DNA of 6,521 nt from NCBI GenBank assembly GCA_025360665.1, contig JANYBU010000338.1, positions 1-6,521 on the forward strand, given 5' to 3'. The notes under the pieces are model-generated. The model saw nothing but the letters and a program-made list of their open reading frames with translations, made no database searches and was not told where the DNA came from. The translations under genes were made by a program, and so were the position numbers. Each line of letters opens with the position of its first letter. The stretch's first letter is position 1. Below, piece by piece: positions 1 to 5,934 of the stretch. Source of the DNA: Nitrospira sp. Its GTDB lineage: Bacteria > Nitrospirota > Nitrospiria > Nitrospirales > Nitrospiraceae.

Positions 1-323
1 GATCCCATTGCAATGACATATTTCGGCTCGGGCATCTGATCGTAAAGTTTCCGGATGACGGGAGCCATACGTCGGCAGACGGTACCGGCCACGATCATCA
101 GATCGGACTGGCGTGGTGAGGCCCGGAAGACACCAGCACCATAGCGGTCCAAATCGTACCGTGACGAGACTGCAGCGATCATTTCGATCGCGCAGCAGGC
201 CAGGCCAAACGTCATGGGCCACAGTGACCCCTTGCGAGCCCAGTTGACGACTTTTTCCACTGTCGTGGTCACGACATCGGGCGTACCATCCTTATCATGA
301 CGACCGATTTGGATCAGTCCCAT
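1..323 (-). CDS. nuoB: NADH-quinone oxidoreductase subunit B (NuoB), N-terminal part, cut by the left edge
   Basis: NuoB is the peripheral-arm subunit of respiratory complex I that holds iron-sulfur cluster N2, the last electron carrier before quinone. Reading the minus strand from the ATG at 323-321 gives 107 residues before the window ends; the family is usually about 160-220 residues. Visible hallmarks are the tandem cysteines C43-C44 in GLACCAIEM (two of the four N2 ligands in this family), RYDLDRYG at 55-62, RASPRQSDLMIVAGTV at 67-82 and MAPVIRKLYDQMPEPKY at 86-102. The other two N2 cysteines should lie beyond the edge. The start is fixed by an AAAGGAG ribosome site (331-337) seven bases upstream. 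The first ten bases overlap the end of nuoA (ATGGGACTGA), so translation is probably coupled. Everything seen is standard, and the identification is secure. Confidence 0.97.
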   Translation of the reverse strand, partial: MGLIQIGRHDKDGTPDVVTTTVEKVVNWARKGSLWPMTFGLACCAIEMIAAVSSRYDLDRYGAGVFRASPRQSDLMIVAGTVCRRMAPVIRKLYDQMPEPKYVIAMG

Positions 324-697
324 TCCAGTGCTCCTTTGCGCCAGGCATAGACATAGGCCACCAAAAACAACGCGATGAAGACCAGCATTTCAATCAACCC
401 GATCAACCCGACCTTGGTGAAGACCACTGCCCAAGGATACAGAAAGATGACCTCGATATCGAAAATAACGAAGAGCATCGCGAAGATGTAATACCGAACC
501 GGGAACGGCATCCGAGCATCCGAAAACGGTTCCGATCCGCACTCATAGGTAGAGAGCTTCTCCGGCTCTGGGTATTTTGGGTGAACCAAATAACTTAGGA
601 GCAGCGTCACCACGCCGAACACCAACGTCACGAAAATATACAGCAGAATCGGGAAGTATCGTGTTAGGTACTCAAGGAGCAACTCAAAACCGCTCAT
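314..697 (-). CDS. nuoA: NADH-quinone oxidoreductase subunit A (NuoA)
   Basis: NuoA is a small inner-membrane subunit of complex I, sitting at the junction of membrane and peripheral arms near the quinone channel. The 127-residue product has three membrane helices (about 15-37, 68-90 and 97-117). The loop after helix 1 carries the family signature YECGSEP (51-57; C53 is the conserved loop cysteine), followed by DARMPFPVRYYIFAMLF (60-76). Helix 2 holds the conserved acidic pair D80 and E82 in FDIEVIFLYPWAV. Length is typical of bacterial NuoA. The ATG at 697-695 has an AAAGG ribosome site (706-710) eight bases upstream. It is the first gene of the nuo operon here and its TGA lies inside the nuoB start. 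No anomalies were seen. Confidence 0.98.
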   Translation of the reverse strand: MSGFELLLEYLTRYFPILLYIFVTLVFGVVTLLLSYLVHPKYPEPEKLSTYECGSEPFSDARMPFPVRYYIFAMLFVIFDIEVIFLYPWAVVFTKVGLIGLIEMLVFIALFLVAYVYAWRKGALEWD

Positions 698-738
698 AGG
701 GCTGACCTTTCAACACCTTGAGATCCAATAAGAGCGGG

Positions 739-768
739 ATCTTAGACCCTGGATTACGGGGATAGCAA
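739..768 (-). promoter_or_regulatory. Candidate sigma70-type promoter for the nuo operon
   Basis: On the minus strand, TTGCTA (768-763) is followed after 18 bases by TAAGAT (744-739), which lies 41 bases upstream of the nuoA start. Both boxes are only partial matches to TTGACA/TATAAT and the spacing is one base long. It is offered as the best candidate in the gap, not as a certain promoter. Confidence 0.3.
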
Positions 769-898
769 GCGTCCAAAGGACCTACGGTATCGACCAGAAA
801 GTCCTGGGCTCTGTTGCTTTGTGAGGCGTCGCTGGCGCGAGTGAGAAGTCAGGGTGTTGGGGCGTCTATACGACCGGCGGCACGAGCTAGACTCAACC

Positions 899-927
899 AA
901 AAAAAGAACCAGTCCTACTCATGGACT
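899..927 (-). terminator. Weak rho-independent terminator-like hairpin after the small minus-strand ORF
   Basis: On the minus strand AGTCC (927-923), a seven-base loop and GGACT (915-911) form a short stem, followed after GGTTC by a run of seven T (905-899). The T-run is good but the stem is only five perfect pairs, so strength is uncertain. It lies 26 bases beyond the stop of the 953-1162 ORF, which modestly supports that ORF being transcribed. Confidence 0.4.
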
Positions 928-952
928 TCTGTGATCCGGCTGGAGTGGCTAT

Positions 953-1162
953 TTATGAGGAGTTCTTCGCTTTGTTGGGTGGGGTAGGAGCCATGCGGCC
1001 TGATGGCATGCGCAGGTGGGAGGGTGGCACTTGGTCAATATGATCCCATTCCGGCTCCAGGGCCGAGAAGGCCTTGGCTTTCTTGCGTCGGTGAATCTGG
1101 GTTTCTATGAGGGGACGATCTTGGCGTTGAGCGTCGCGGGTGGGAGGCTTGTCAGGCACCAT
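953..1162 (-). CDS. Possible small hydrophilic protein, 69 aa, unknown function
   Basis: I do not recognise this product. It begins MVPDKPPTRDAQRQDR, is rich in Pro, Arg, Lys, Asp and Gln, has no membrane segment or signal peptide, and is probably disordered and cytoplasmic. Points in favour of a real gene: an AGGGA ribosome site (plus-strand 1169-1173) six bases before the ATG, a terminator-like hairpin just past the TAA, and operator-like repeats 19-44 bases upstream. It contains a short basic stretch, HRRKKAKA (24-31), that could touch nucleic acid, but this is speculation. Points against: no known homologue comes to mind, low complexity, and a short open frame in GC-rich DNA can arise by chance. 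Confidence 0.35.
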   Translation of the reverse strand: MVPDKPPTRDAQRQDRPLIETQIHRRKKAKAFSALEPEWDHIDQVPPSHLRMPSGRMAPTPPNKAKNSS

Positions 1163-1180
1163 GGATATTCCCTATTTGTG

Positions 1181-1206
1181 AGAAATCATTCTGAGAAATT
1201 ATTCTC
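1181..1206. repeat. Imperfect 13-base tandem repeat with embedded AGAA-N4-TTCT palindromes (operator-like)
   Basis: Two adjacent 13-base units, AGAAATCATTCTG (1181-1193) and AGAAATTATTCTC (1194-1206), match at 11 of 13 positions. Each contains the inverted half-sites AGAA-N4-TTCT, and the centre TTCTgAGAA is itself palindromic, so the whole block from 1180 to 1206 has near two-fold symmetry. The block is AT-rich against its surroundings and sits just upstream of the small minus-strand ORF and about 60 bases upstream of the -35 box of the OmpA-family promoter. A regulator binding as a dimer or paired dimers is a reasonable reading; no regulator can be named. Confidence 0.45.
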
Positions 1207-1264
1207 CGGGTCACCTTAACATCGGGCGAATTGGCGGGTCAACGAGGACAAGGCCTTAATATTC

Positions 1265-1292
1265 TTGACAATACAGGACTATTTGGTATGGT
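1265..1292 (+). promoter_or_regulatory. Sigma70-type promoter for the OmpA-family gene
   Basis: A perfect -35 box TTGACA (1265-1270) is followed after 16 bases by TATGGT (1287-1292), a 4 of 6 match to TATAAT. Transcription would begin near 1299, giving a short leader of about 30 bases before the ATG at 1331. Confidence 0.6.
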
Positions 1293-1317
1293 TCTGACAG
1301 CAATACTTGCCTTACAT

Positions 1318-1323
1318 GAAGGA
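1318..1323 (+). promoter_or_regulatory. Ribosome binding site that selects the ATG at 1331
   Basis: GAAGGA ends seven bases before the ATG at 1331. The open frame extends further up to TTG 1307 and ATG 1316, but neither has a ribosome site at proper distance, and the AAGGA would lie inside the longer coding sequence. Confidence 0.75.
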
Positions 1324-1330
1324 CACCACC

Positions 1331-2860
1331 ATGGCTAACTATCCAATGAAATGTATCGTCTCTTTCATGGTCTGGACCTTGGCCACGCCGCTCCTTCCTC
1401 TGGCCTGGGCAACAGACGACCTCAATTCGGTCCGATTCGGAGAAAAGGCCTTGGCCTATTCGTCCGGCTCCATCCAGCGATCGACTCCACAAGATGGGTT
1501 CGTGAATGTGATAACCGGCGACAATCAGACCACCGGAGATCACATGATATTGGGAAGCCGGGATGTCCTGTACCTCCGACTGAAGAGTCCCGGCGATGTC
1601 GCGCCTGGAGATCTTTTCACGATCTATAGACGGGCGCACAAAGTATTCCATCCAACCACCGGTCAATACCTGGGTCATTTGGTCAATCGGCTCGCTGTGG
1701 TTCAGGTGAGCCAAGTCGACAAGGACCTGACCACTGTTCAGATCATGCGAGCCTACGCAGCTGTATCGCCGGGTGACCCGGTGATGAAGTTCGTCCTTCC
1801 GACTGACGAGGGAGCAGCGGTTGACCAGCCTTCCGCCAGCGATGTGGAGGGGCGGGTTGTGGAGTATCAATCCAACATGGGCATGATGAACCTTGTGGCG
1901 CAAAGGAATATCGTCTATCTGGACCGGGGACGGGAAGACGGGATCAGGCCTGGGGATCGAATGGACGTGATTCGGTCAGGAGGGAGCCTTCCTCAACGGG
2001 TCGTGGGAGAAGTGAAAATCCTGTCCATGGAAGACAGAACTGCCACGGCACTGATCACAAAATCGATCTCCCGCATTCTCAAGGGCGATCGCTTCCGGGT
2101 GAAGGTTCTTGCTCCTGAGATGATGCCGGTCGCTCAATCACTCCAGCAGTCTCTGGATGTCTCCCCTACTGTGGCTTCTTCTTCAAGCAAGTTCCAAGTC
2201 CAGAATGGTGCCAGCGAAACACGAATCAGCCTTAGTGATTTGATGAAGCAGCTTCGGTTTGAATCGGGTGAAGCCACGATCAAATCCGAGGGCTATCAGG
2301 TGCTCAATGAACTGATTGCGTATCTCAAGACCGCAGCCGGCGATCGGTTGATTCGAGTCGAGGGCCATGCGGATAACATGGAAATCGGCCCCTCGCTCAA
2401 GTCGCTCTACCAGACGAACTGGGACTTGTCGAAAGCCCGGGCTGGGGGGGTCCTCCGCTACTTGACCGAGAAAGGCGGGATCGATTCGGCGAAGCTTTCG
2501 TCGGTTGGCTATGGCGATACGAAGCCGATGACCAGCAATGCGACGGAAATGGGTCGACAGAAGAACCGTCGTGTGGACATCGTGCTCTATTCGTCCGAGC
2601 CGGCCAGGGAACAGTCTGAGCCGTCGGCGAAGCCAATTGAGACCGGCGATAACGGATACAACTTATCCCGTCTCAGTTCAGCGGAAAGCGGAGCTCCGAT
2701 CTCCGCAGTTGATACGACGATCCCAGTGGCTCCAACGGGTTCGTCCATGGTGGAGCCTGCATCTGTCCCTGCTGATGCTACTCCGGCGAAGATTCCGGCA
2801 TCAGCTGGCCAGGAGAGTTCAAATCAGAACCCCGCTGCTCCGGTCGCCCCTCCACAGTAA
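1331..2860 (+). CDS. Secreted OmpA-family peptidoglycan-binding protein with two N-terminal beta-rich modules
   Basis: The product is 509 residues from the ATG at 1331, chosen for its AAGGA site. Residues 1-27 look like a signal peptide ending in AWA (cleavage before TDD), so it acts in the periplasm or outer membrane. Two related modules follow, about 74-155 and 189-257. Each shows a VLYL/IVYL strand, a PGD turn and a final GD; the first includes HPTTGQYLG, as seen in FlgT-C-like modules next to LysM domains. Residues about 300-420 are an OmpA domain: EGHAD with D348, NWDLSKAR with R370 (equivalent to the Asp and Arg that hold diaminopimelate in OmpA-type domains) and NRRVDIVLY at 412-420. 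The spacing between D348 and R370 is longer than in OmpA/Pal and resembles MotB-like domains. The last 90 residues are a Pro/Ala/Ser-rich, probably disordered tail. There is no N-terminal beta barrel and no lipobox. Exact role unknown; envelope anchoring is the likely job. Confidence 0.88.
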   Translation: MANYPMKCIVSFMVWTLATPLLPLAWATDDLNSVRFGEKALAYSSGSIQRSTPQDGFVNVITGDNQTTGDHMILGSRDVLYLRLKSPGDVAPGDLFTIYRRAHKVFHPTTGQYLGHLVNRLAVVQVSQVDKDLTTVQIMRAYAAVSPGDPVMKFVLPTDEGAAVDQPSASDVEGRVVEYQSNMGMMNLVAQRNIVYLDRGREDGIRPGDRMDVIRSGGSLPQRVVGEVKILSMEDRTATALITKSISRILKGDRFRVKVLAPEMMPVAQSLQQSLDVSPTVASSSSKFQVQNGASETRISLSDLMKQLRFESGEATIKSEGYQVLNELIAYLKTAAGDRLIRVEGHADNMEIGPSLKSLYQTNWDLSKARAGGVLRYLTEKGGIDSAKLSSVGYGDTKPMTSNATEMGRQKNRRVDIVLYSSEPAREQSEPSAKPIETGDNGYNLSRLSSAESGAPISAVDTTIPVAPTGSSMVEPASVPADATPAKIPASAGQESSNQNPAAPVAPPQ

Positions 2861-2878
2861 ATTCACCGAGTATAGCGC

Positions 2879-2908
2879 GGAGGGTTGACGATTCAACGTC
2901 AGCCCTCC
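2879..2908 (+). terminator. Strong 12-bp hairpin between the OmpA-family gene and priA
   Basis: GGAGGGTTGACG (2879-2890) pairs with CGTCAGCCCTCC (2897-2908) across a six-base loop; all 12 positions pair, one as a G-T wobble. It begins 18 bases after the stop of the OmpA-family gene. The bases after the stem are C/T-rich but lack an immediate T-run, so it is a non-canonical terminator or an mRNA 3'-end stabiliser. It also covers the TTG at 2885 that would open a longer priA frame, which argues against that start. Confidence 0.55.
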
Positions 2909-2948
2909 CCGGTTCCCCTTCCAGAACCTTTCCGTTCTTCCTCTTTCG

Positions 2949-2978
2949 TTGTTCCCACTTTTCCGGTGCTGCTACAAT
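2949..2978 (+). promoter_or_regulatory. Extended -10 promoter for priA, predicted to give a leaderless mRNA
   Basis: TGCTACAAT (2970-2978) is an extended -10 element (TGn plus TACAAT, 5 of 6). A weak -35, TTGTTC (2949-2954), lies 18 bases upstream. Initiation about six or seven bases after the -10 falls on 2984-2985, which is the ATG of priA. No ribosome site precedes that ATG, consistent with a leaderless transcript. Confidence 0.5.
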
Positions 2979-2983
2979 GCCGC

Positions 2984-5308
2984 ATGACTTCGACGCAGGC
3001 AGCCCCTCCACGCACAGAGCCTGAGGCCCTATTCGCAGATGTCATTGTCCCACGGCATCTGGCAGGCCCATTCACCTACACCGTGCCATTGTCGCTCCAA
3101 CCTACGCTGCGTATTGGACATCGAGTGCTGGTGCCCTTCGGACGGTCGATCCTCCAAGGGGCTGTGATCGCCCTCTCCCATGTGCTTCCTCAGGGTTTTG
3201 ACCGAGCACGTCTCAAGGAAATTTGCTCGTTGCTCCCGGAGGGGGCCGCAACAGATGTGTCCTCGAACCTGTTCCAGCTCTCACGGCAGGTAGCCGAACA
3301 GTATGTCGCGCCATGGGGGCAATGTCTCAGGTTGGTGCTGCCTCCGGCATCCAAACCACAAGCGCAGGTCAGCCACTACGAACTGACGGAGCAAGGGCGG
3401 GCTGCACTTGCTGCCCGCGAACCCAGCCCGATGAAGGTGCGGGCACTTCTCAGCAAGCTTGGGAAAAAACCGTCAGGACTTCGCCGGTCGTCTCGCAGTC
3501 CTGGTCCTGCCGACGTGTTGCAGGATCTTAGGACTCGAGGATGGGTGGTGGAGGTTCAGGACCTGCCGTCTACCTCGACGACGCCTCTCGTCCGACCAAA
3601 CAGACAGGCGAACCAGGGCAATTCCGGCATCACCGCACCGCTCCTTCCTGACCCCGCAATGTCTTGGGCGAAGCCACTGTTCGAGGCGCTGGGAGCCCAA
3701 GGACCGTCTCGGGTTCTGGTGCAGGCTCCCTGGACCGATCGATTGGGCCTGTTGCGGCAGGCCGTTCGCCTGGTGCTCGACCATAGACAGACGGTCCTCA
3801 TCATCGTTGGCGAAGCAGAACGGGCTCTATGGGTTGCAGGCTTGATCCGCGATGACGAGACGGGCATCTCCCCGGTCTGTTTCCATAGCGGTCTTTCAGA
3901 CCAGGCGAAAGTCGAGATGTGGGATCAGATTCATCGGCAGGTCGTTCGAGTGGTCGTGGGGACCCGGTCGGCCATCTTTCTCCCATTGACTGCAATCGGG
4001 GCGATTTGGGTCGAGGGAGAAGAAGATGCGGCGCTCAAAGAAGTACAAGAACCACGCTACCATGCAAGGGACGTGGCCTGGTTAAGGGCACAGGATGAAC
4101 GGGTGGTGCTGGTCCTGAGTTCCTCCCATCCCTCCCTTGAGACCAGAGCGGCGGTGGAACAATGCGGGATTGTTGTCCGCAAGCTCATGCCGTCTGCGGC
4201 GCGACCGAGCATACAGGTCGTCAATTTACGCGAGCACGGTCGCGGCACAGTGCTGAGCCATCCGCTCGTTCGAGCCATCGAGCAGACGATCGGTCGACGG
4301 GCCGGCGTCCTGTTGTTTCTCAACCGGAAGGGCTATGCCGGCGCCCTCGTCTGTCGTGACTGCGGCCAGGTTCCCCGCTGCCCTGCCTGTCGCGTGGCGC
4401 TGATGTACTCTCGGCAGGCGGGTCGTCTCCTCTGTTCCTACTGCGGGAACATTGCACCCATCCCCGATACCTGCGTCTCCTGTTCCGGCCCCCGCATGCA
4501 GTTGATCGGTGAGGGCACAGAGCGGGTGGAAGAGGATGCGACGCGATTGTTTCCTCACGCGGCAGTGATTCGGCTCGATGGAGATACCATGCGGCGGCCA
4601 GCGCAGGCCGAGGCCCTCTGGCGGAGGATCGAGCAAGGGGAGTGGGATATCATCGTCGGAACACAACTGCTGCTGCGGCGCGGGCCTCTCCCGACGATGG
4701 GCCTCGTTGGGATTGTGCAGGCGGACGCAGGACTCAGCGTGCCGGATTTCCGATCCGCCGAACGTACCTATCATACGCTCCTCGATGCGGTCAGTCTCGC
4801 CAGTTCGGCAGGGGCTGGCGGCCAGGTGATCGTACAAACCCATCTATCATCTCATCATGCGATTCAGGCTGTGGCTCAGAACGACGAATCCGTCTTTCTA
4901 TCAGAGGAGCTATCCCATCGAACGGCATTGGGGTATCCGCCTGCGGTCTATCTGATCGCGCTCCTCGTATCGGGGACCAACGAGAAGATGGTTCGTGACG
5001 CTGCCACCGCCTGGGTGGCTCGACTCGCCGCCTGCTCTTCACCGTCCGTGGCCGGACAGACGATCACGACAAAGGCCCATTTGTCGGCTCAATCGATTGG
5101 TCGTCCAGACCGTCTCACTGTTTTGGGGCCAGTCCCCTCTCCGGTAGCGAGACTCCGGGGACGGTATCGGTGGCAAATTCTCGTGAAATCGCTCGAACGG
5201 GAAGCAGGGATCGAAGCGGTGCGGAGCACGGTCAAGGAGATGGAACGGGCTCATCAGCGCCGGACCATCAAGTTCAATGTCGACGTCGATCCGATCGAGA
5301 TGTGGTAG
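2984..5308 (+). CDS. priA: PriA-type primosomal protein N' with degenerate helicase motifs (probable pseudohelicase)
   Basis: PriA recognises stalled or recombined replication forks and directs reloading of the replicative helicase. The product is 774 residues from the ATG at 2984 (E. coli PriA, 732). The N-terminal 3'-DNA-binding domain is at about 15-122 (ADVIVPRHLAGPFTYTVP), a winged helix at about 127-197, helicase lobe 1 at about 225-402 and lobe 2 from about 407. Zinc cysteines C457, C460, C466, C469, C484, C487, C497 and C500 are all present, as are HSGLS (301-305), GTRSA (326-330), PRYHARD (357-363), LLFLNRKGY (443-451), GEGTERVEE (509-517) and the C-terminal VLGPVPSPVARLRGRYRW. The ATPase motifs are lost. 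Walker A GVTGSGKT reads APWTDRLG (248-255), DEEH reads EGEE (344-347), GSATPSLE reads SSSHPSLE (379-386), the motif V KGHDF reads RRGPL (565-569), and motif VI QVAGRAGR reads AVSLASSA (602-609), so both arginines are alanine. The frame is intact over its full length. The frame stays open up to a TTG at 2885, but that lies in a hairpin. Family membership is certain; lack of ATP hydrolysis is inferred. Confidence 0.95.
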   Translation: MTSTQAAPPRTEPEALFADVIVPRHLAGPFTYTVPLSLQPTLRIGHRVLVPFGRSILQGAVIALSHVLPQGFDRARLKEICSLLPEGAATDVSSNLFQLSRQVAEQYVAPWGQCLRLVLPPASKPQAQVSHYELTEQGRAALAAREPSPMKVRALLSKLGKKPSGLRRSSRSPGPADVLQDLRTRGWVVEVQDLPSTSTTPLVRPNRQANQGNSGITAPLLPDPAMSWAKPLFEALGAQGPSRVLVQAPWTDRLGLLRQAVRLVLDHRQTVLIIVGEAERALWVAGLIRDDETGISPVCFHSGLSDQAKVEMWDQIHRQVVRVVVGTRSAIFLPLTAIGAIWVEGEEDAALKEVQEPRYHARDVAWLRAQDERVVLVLSSSHPSLETRAAVEQCGIVVRKLMPSAARPSIQVVNLREHGRGTVLSHPLVRAIEQTIGRRAGVLLFLNRKGYAGALVCRDCGQVPRCPACRVALMYSRQAGRLLCSYCGNIAPIPDTCVSCSGPRMQLIGEGTERVEEDATRLFPHAAVIRLDGDTMRRPAQAEALWRRIEQGEWDIIVGTQLLLRRGPLPTMGLVGIVQADAGLSVPDFRSAERTYHTLLDAVSLASSAGAGGQVIVQTHLSSHHAIQAVAQNDESVFLSEELSHRTALGYPPAVYLIALLVSGTNEKMVRDAATAWVARLAACSSPSVAGQTITTKAHLSAQSIGRPDRLTVLGPVPSPVARLRGRYRWQILVKSLEREAGIEAVRSTVKEMERAHQRRTIKFNVDVDPIEMW

Positions 5309-5756
5309 GTGTTACCTGTTCCTGCGCGTGCTGTCCTGATTGTGGCGCAGGTGGATTGTTCCCGGTTGCATCGGCTGATGAGGCGGTGATGGGCTGACCG
5401 GCTCGCTTGAAGAACCCATAGGAGAAAGTTATCCAAAAGACCGCCGAGACGAGCCCCGCCAGAACGGCTGAGAGGATCGTTCCCAGTTGTTCGTCCGTAG
5501 GCTCTGTCGTGGTCGAGCGGAGCTGAACCATTGTTACGATGGGCCATGCAAGACTCTCCAGGCCAAGCAACAGGGTGGCCCAGGCCCAGACCAGTCCAAT
5601 CGTGCGCCCCTGCCAGATCAGAAATGCTGCGACGCCTCCTGCGACGAGAAAGACTTCCCAGGGTGAGAACGAGTCCCACGCCAGCCAGGCGCCAGCCGCC
5701 ACGACGAGGCCGCCGAGCAGGGCATTGAGTTGGGGACTCCACCATGTGGTGACCAT
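5274..5756 (-). CDS. Small four-helix inner-membrane protein of unknown function
   Basis: I do not recognise this family. The 160-residue product has four hydrophobic segments long enough to span the membrane: about 10-27, 32-48, 52-75 and 91-113. They are rich in Trp, Ala, Gly and Leu. A hydrophilic, low-complexity C-terminal tail (about 117-160) follows, with clustered Pro, Gln and Ser and a basic end (SDRRRH). There is no obvious signal peptide or catalytic motif. The gene converges on priA and its last 35 bases lie antisense to the conserved end of priA. Translation start: the ATG at 5756; the nearest ribosome-like sequence (GGAG) is 13 bases upstream, which is weak. A TTGACA on the minus strand (5820-5815) could be a -35 box, but no convincing -10 follows. 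The hydrophobic pattern makes it a likely real gene; other minus-strand frames here look like shadows. Confidence 0.7.
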   Translation of the reverse strand: MVTTWWSPQLNALLGGLVVAAGAWLAWDSFSPWEVFLVAGGVAAFLIWQGRTIGLVWAWATLLLGLESLAWPIVTMVQLRSTTTEPTDEQLGTILSAVLAGLVSAVFWITFSYGFFKRAGQPITASSADATGNNPPAPQSGQHAQEQVTPTTSRSDRRRH

Positions 5757-5906
5757 ACTGGGTGTTGTTCTCCGTAGACGATGCGCGGGCTAGTGTGAGT
5801 TCCGAGGGCGTGGTTGTCAATGGAGGGGTCCGTCGGCGAGACGGGGACGAAACAAGGTTCGTGTAGTGTCCAAGAATTGGCTGGACAGCTTCTTCTTTGC
5901 CTTTCT

Positions 5907-5934
5907 TCTGCCCGACTATACTCAGCCGGGCAGA
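5907..5934. repeat. Perfect 8-bp inverted repeat at the 3' end of the IS630 remnant
   Basis: TCTGCCCG (5907-5914) and CGGGCAGA (5927-5934) are exact reverse complements with a 12-base loop that contains the transposase stop codon. It lies just inside the element end and may have acted as a terminator against read-through, although no T-run follows on either strand. Confidence 0.5.

Larger units (their letters stand above)
698..1330. other. Intergenic control region between the divergent nuo operon and the OmpA-family gene
   Basis: About 630 bases contain no gene I can identify by homology. From left to right I see a possible nuo promoter (739-768), a stretch of about 130 bases with no recognisable feature (770-898), a terminator-like hairpin on the minus strand (899-927), a candidate small minus-strand gene (953-1162), a 13-base tandem repeat made of AGAA-N4-TTCT palindromes (1181-1206), and the promoter and ribosome site of the OmpA-family gene (1265-1323). 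Plus-strand readings of 1016-1219 look like a shadow of the small gene. Confidence 0.6.

Noticed and set aside
806..822. GGGCTCTGTTGCTTT, resembling the terminal repeat of IS6 or IS5-type elements
   Set aside because: Only about a dozen bases resemble such ends, no partner repeat or transposase fragment was found nearby, and such a match is easily chance.
1307..1330. Upstream starts (TTG 1307, ATG 1316) for the OmpA-family gene
   Set aside because: Neither has a ribosome site, while the ATG at 1331 has AAGGA seven bases before it and yields a cleaner signal peptide.
2885..2983. N-terminal extension of PriA by 33 residues from a TTG at 2885
   Set aside because: The TTG lies inside the stem of a 12-bp hairpin, its only ribosome-like sequence (GGAGGG) touches the start codon, and the extra residues are low-complexity Pro/Ser with no family similarity.
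4226..4843. 205-residue minus-strand ORF inside priA
   Set aside because: It is a reverse shadow of the zinc-binding and lobe 2 coding region; its composition is Arg/Gly/His-rich without any recognisable motif.
5254..5820. 188-residue minus-strand ORF overlapping the membrane protein
   Set aside because: Its product is Arg/Ser/Gly-rich and without domain or membrane pattern, typical of an out-of-frame shadow; the 5274-5756 frame has coherent membrane helices.
5815..5820. TTGACA on the minus strand as a promoter for the membrane protein gene
   Set aside because: No acceptable -10 box lies 16-18 bases downstream, so it was mentioned only within the gene entry.
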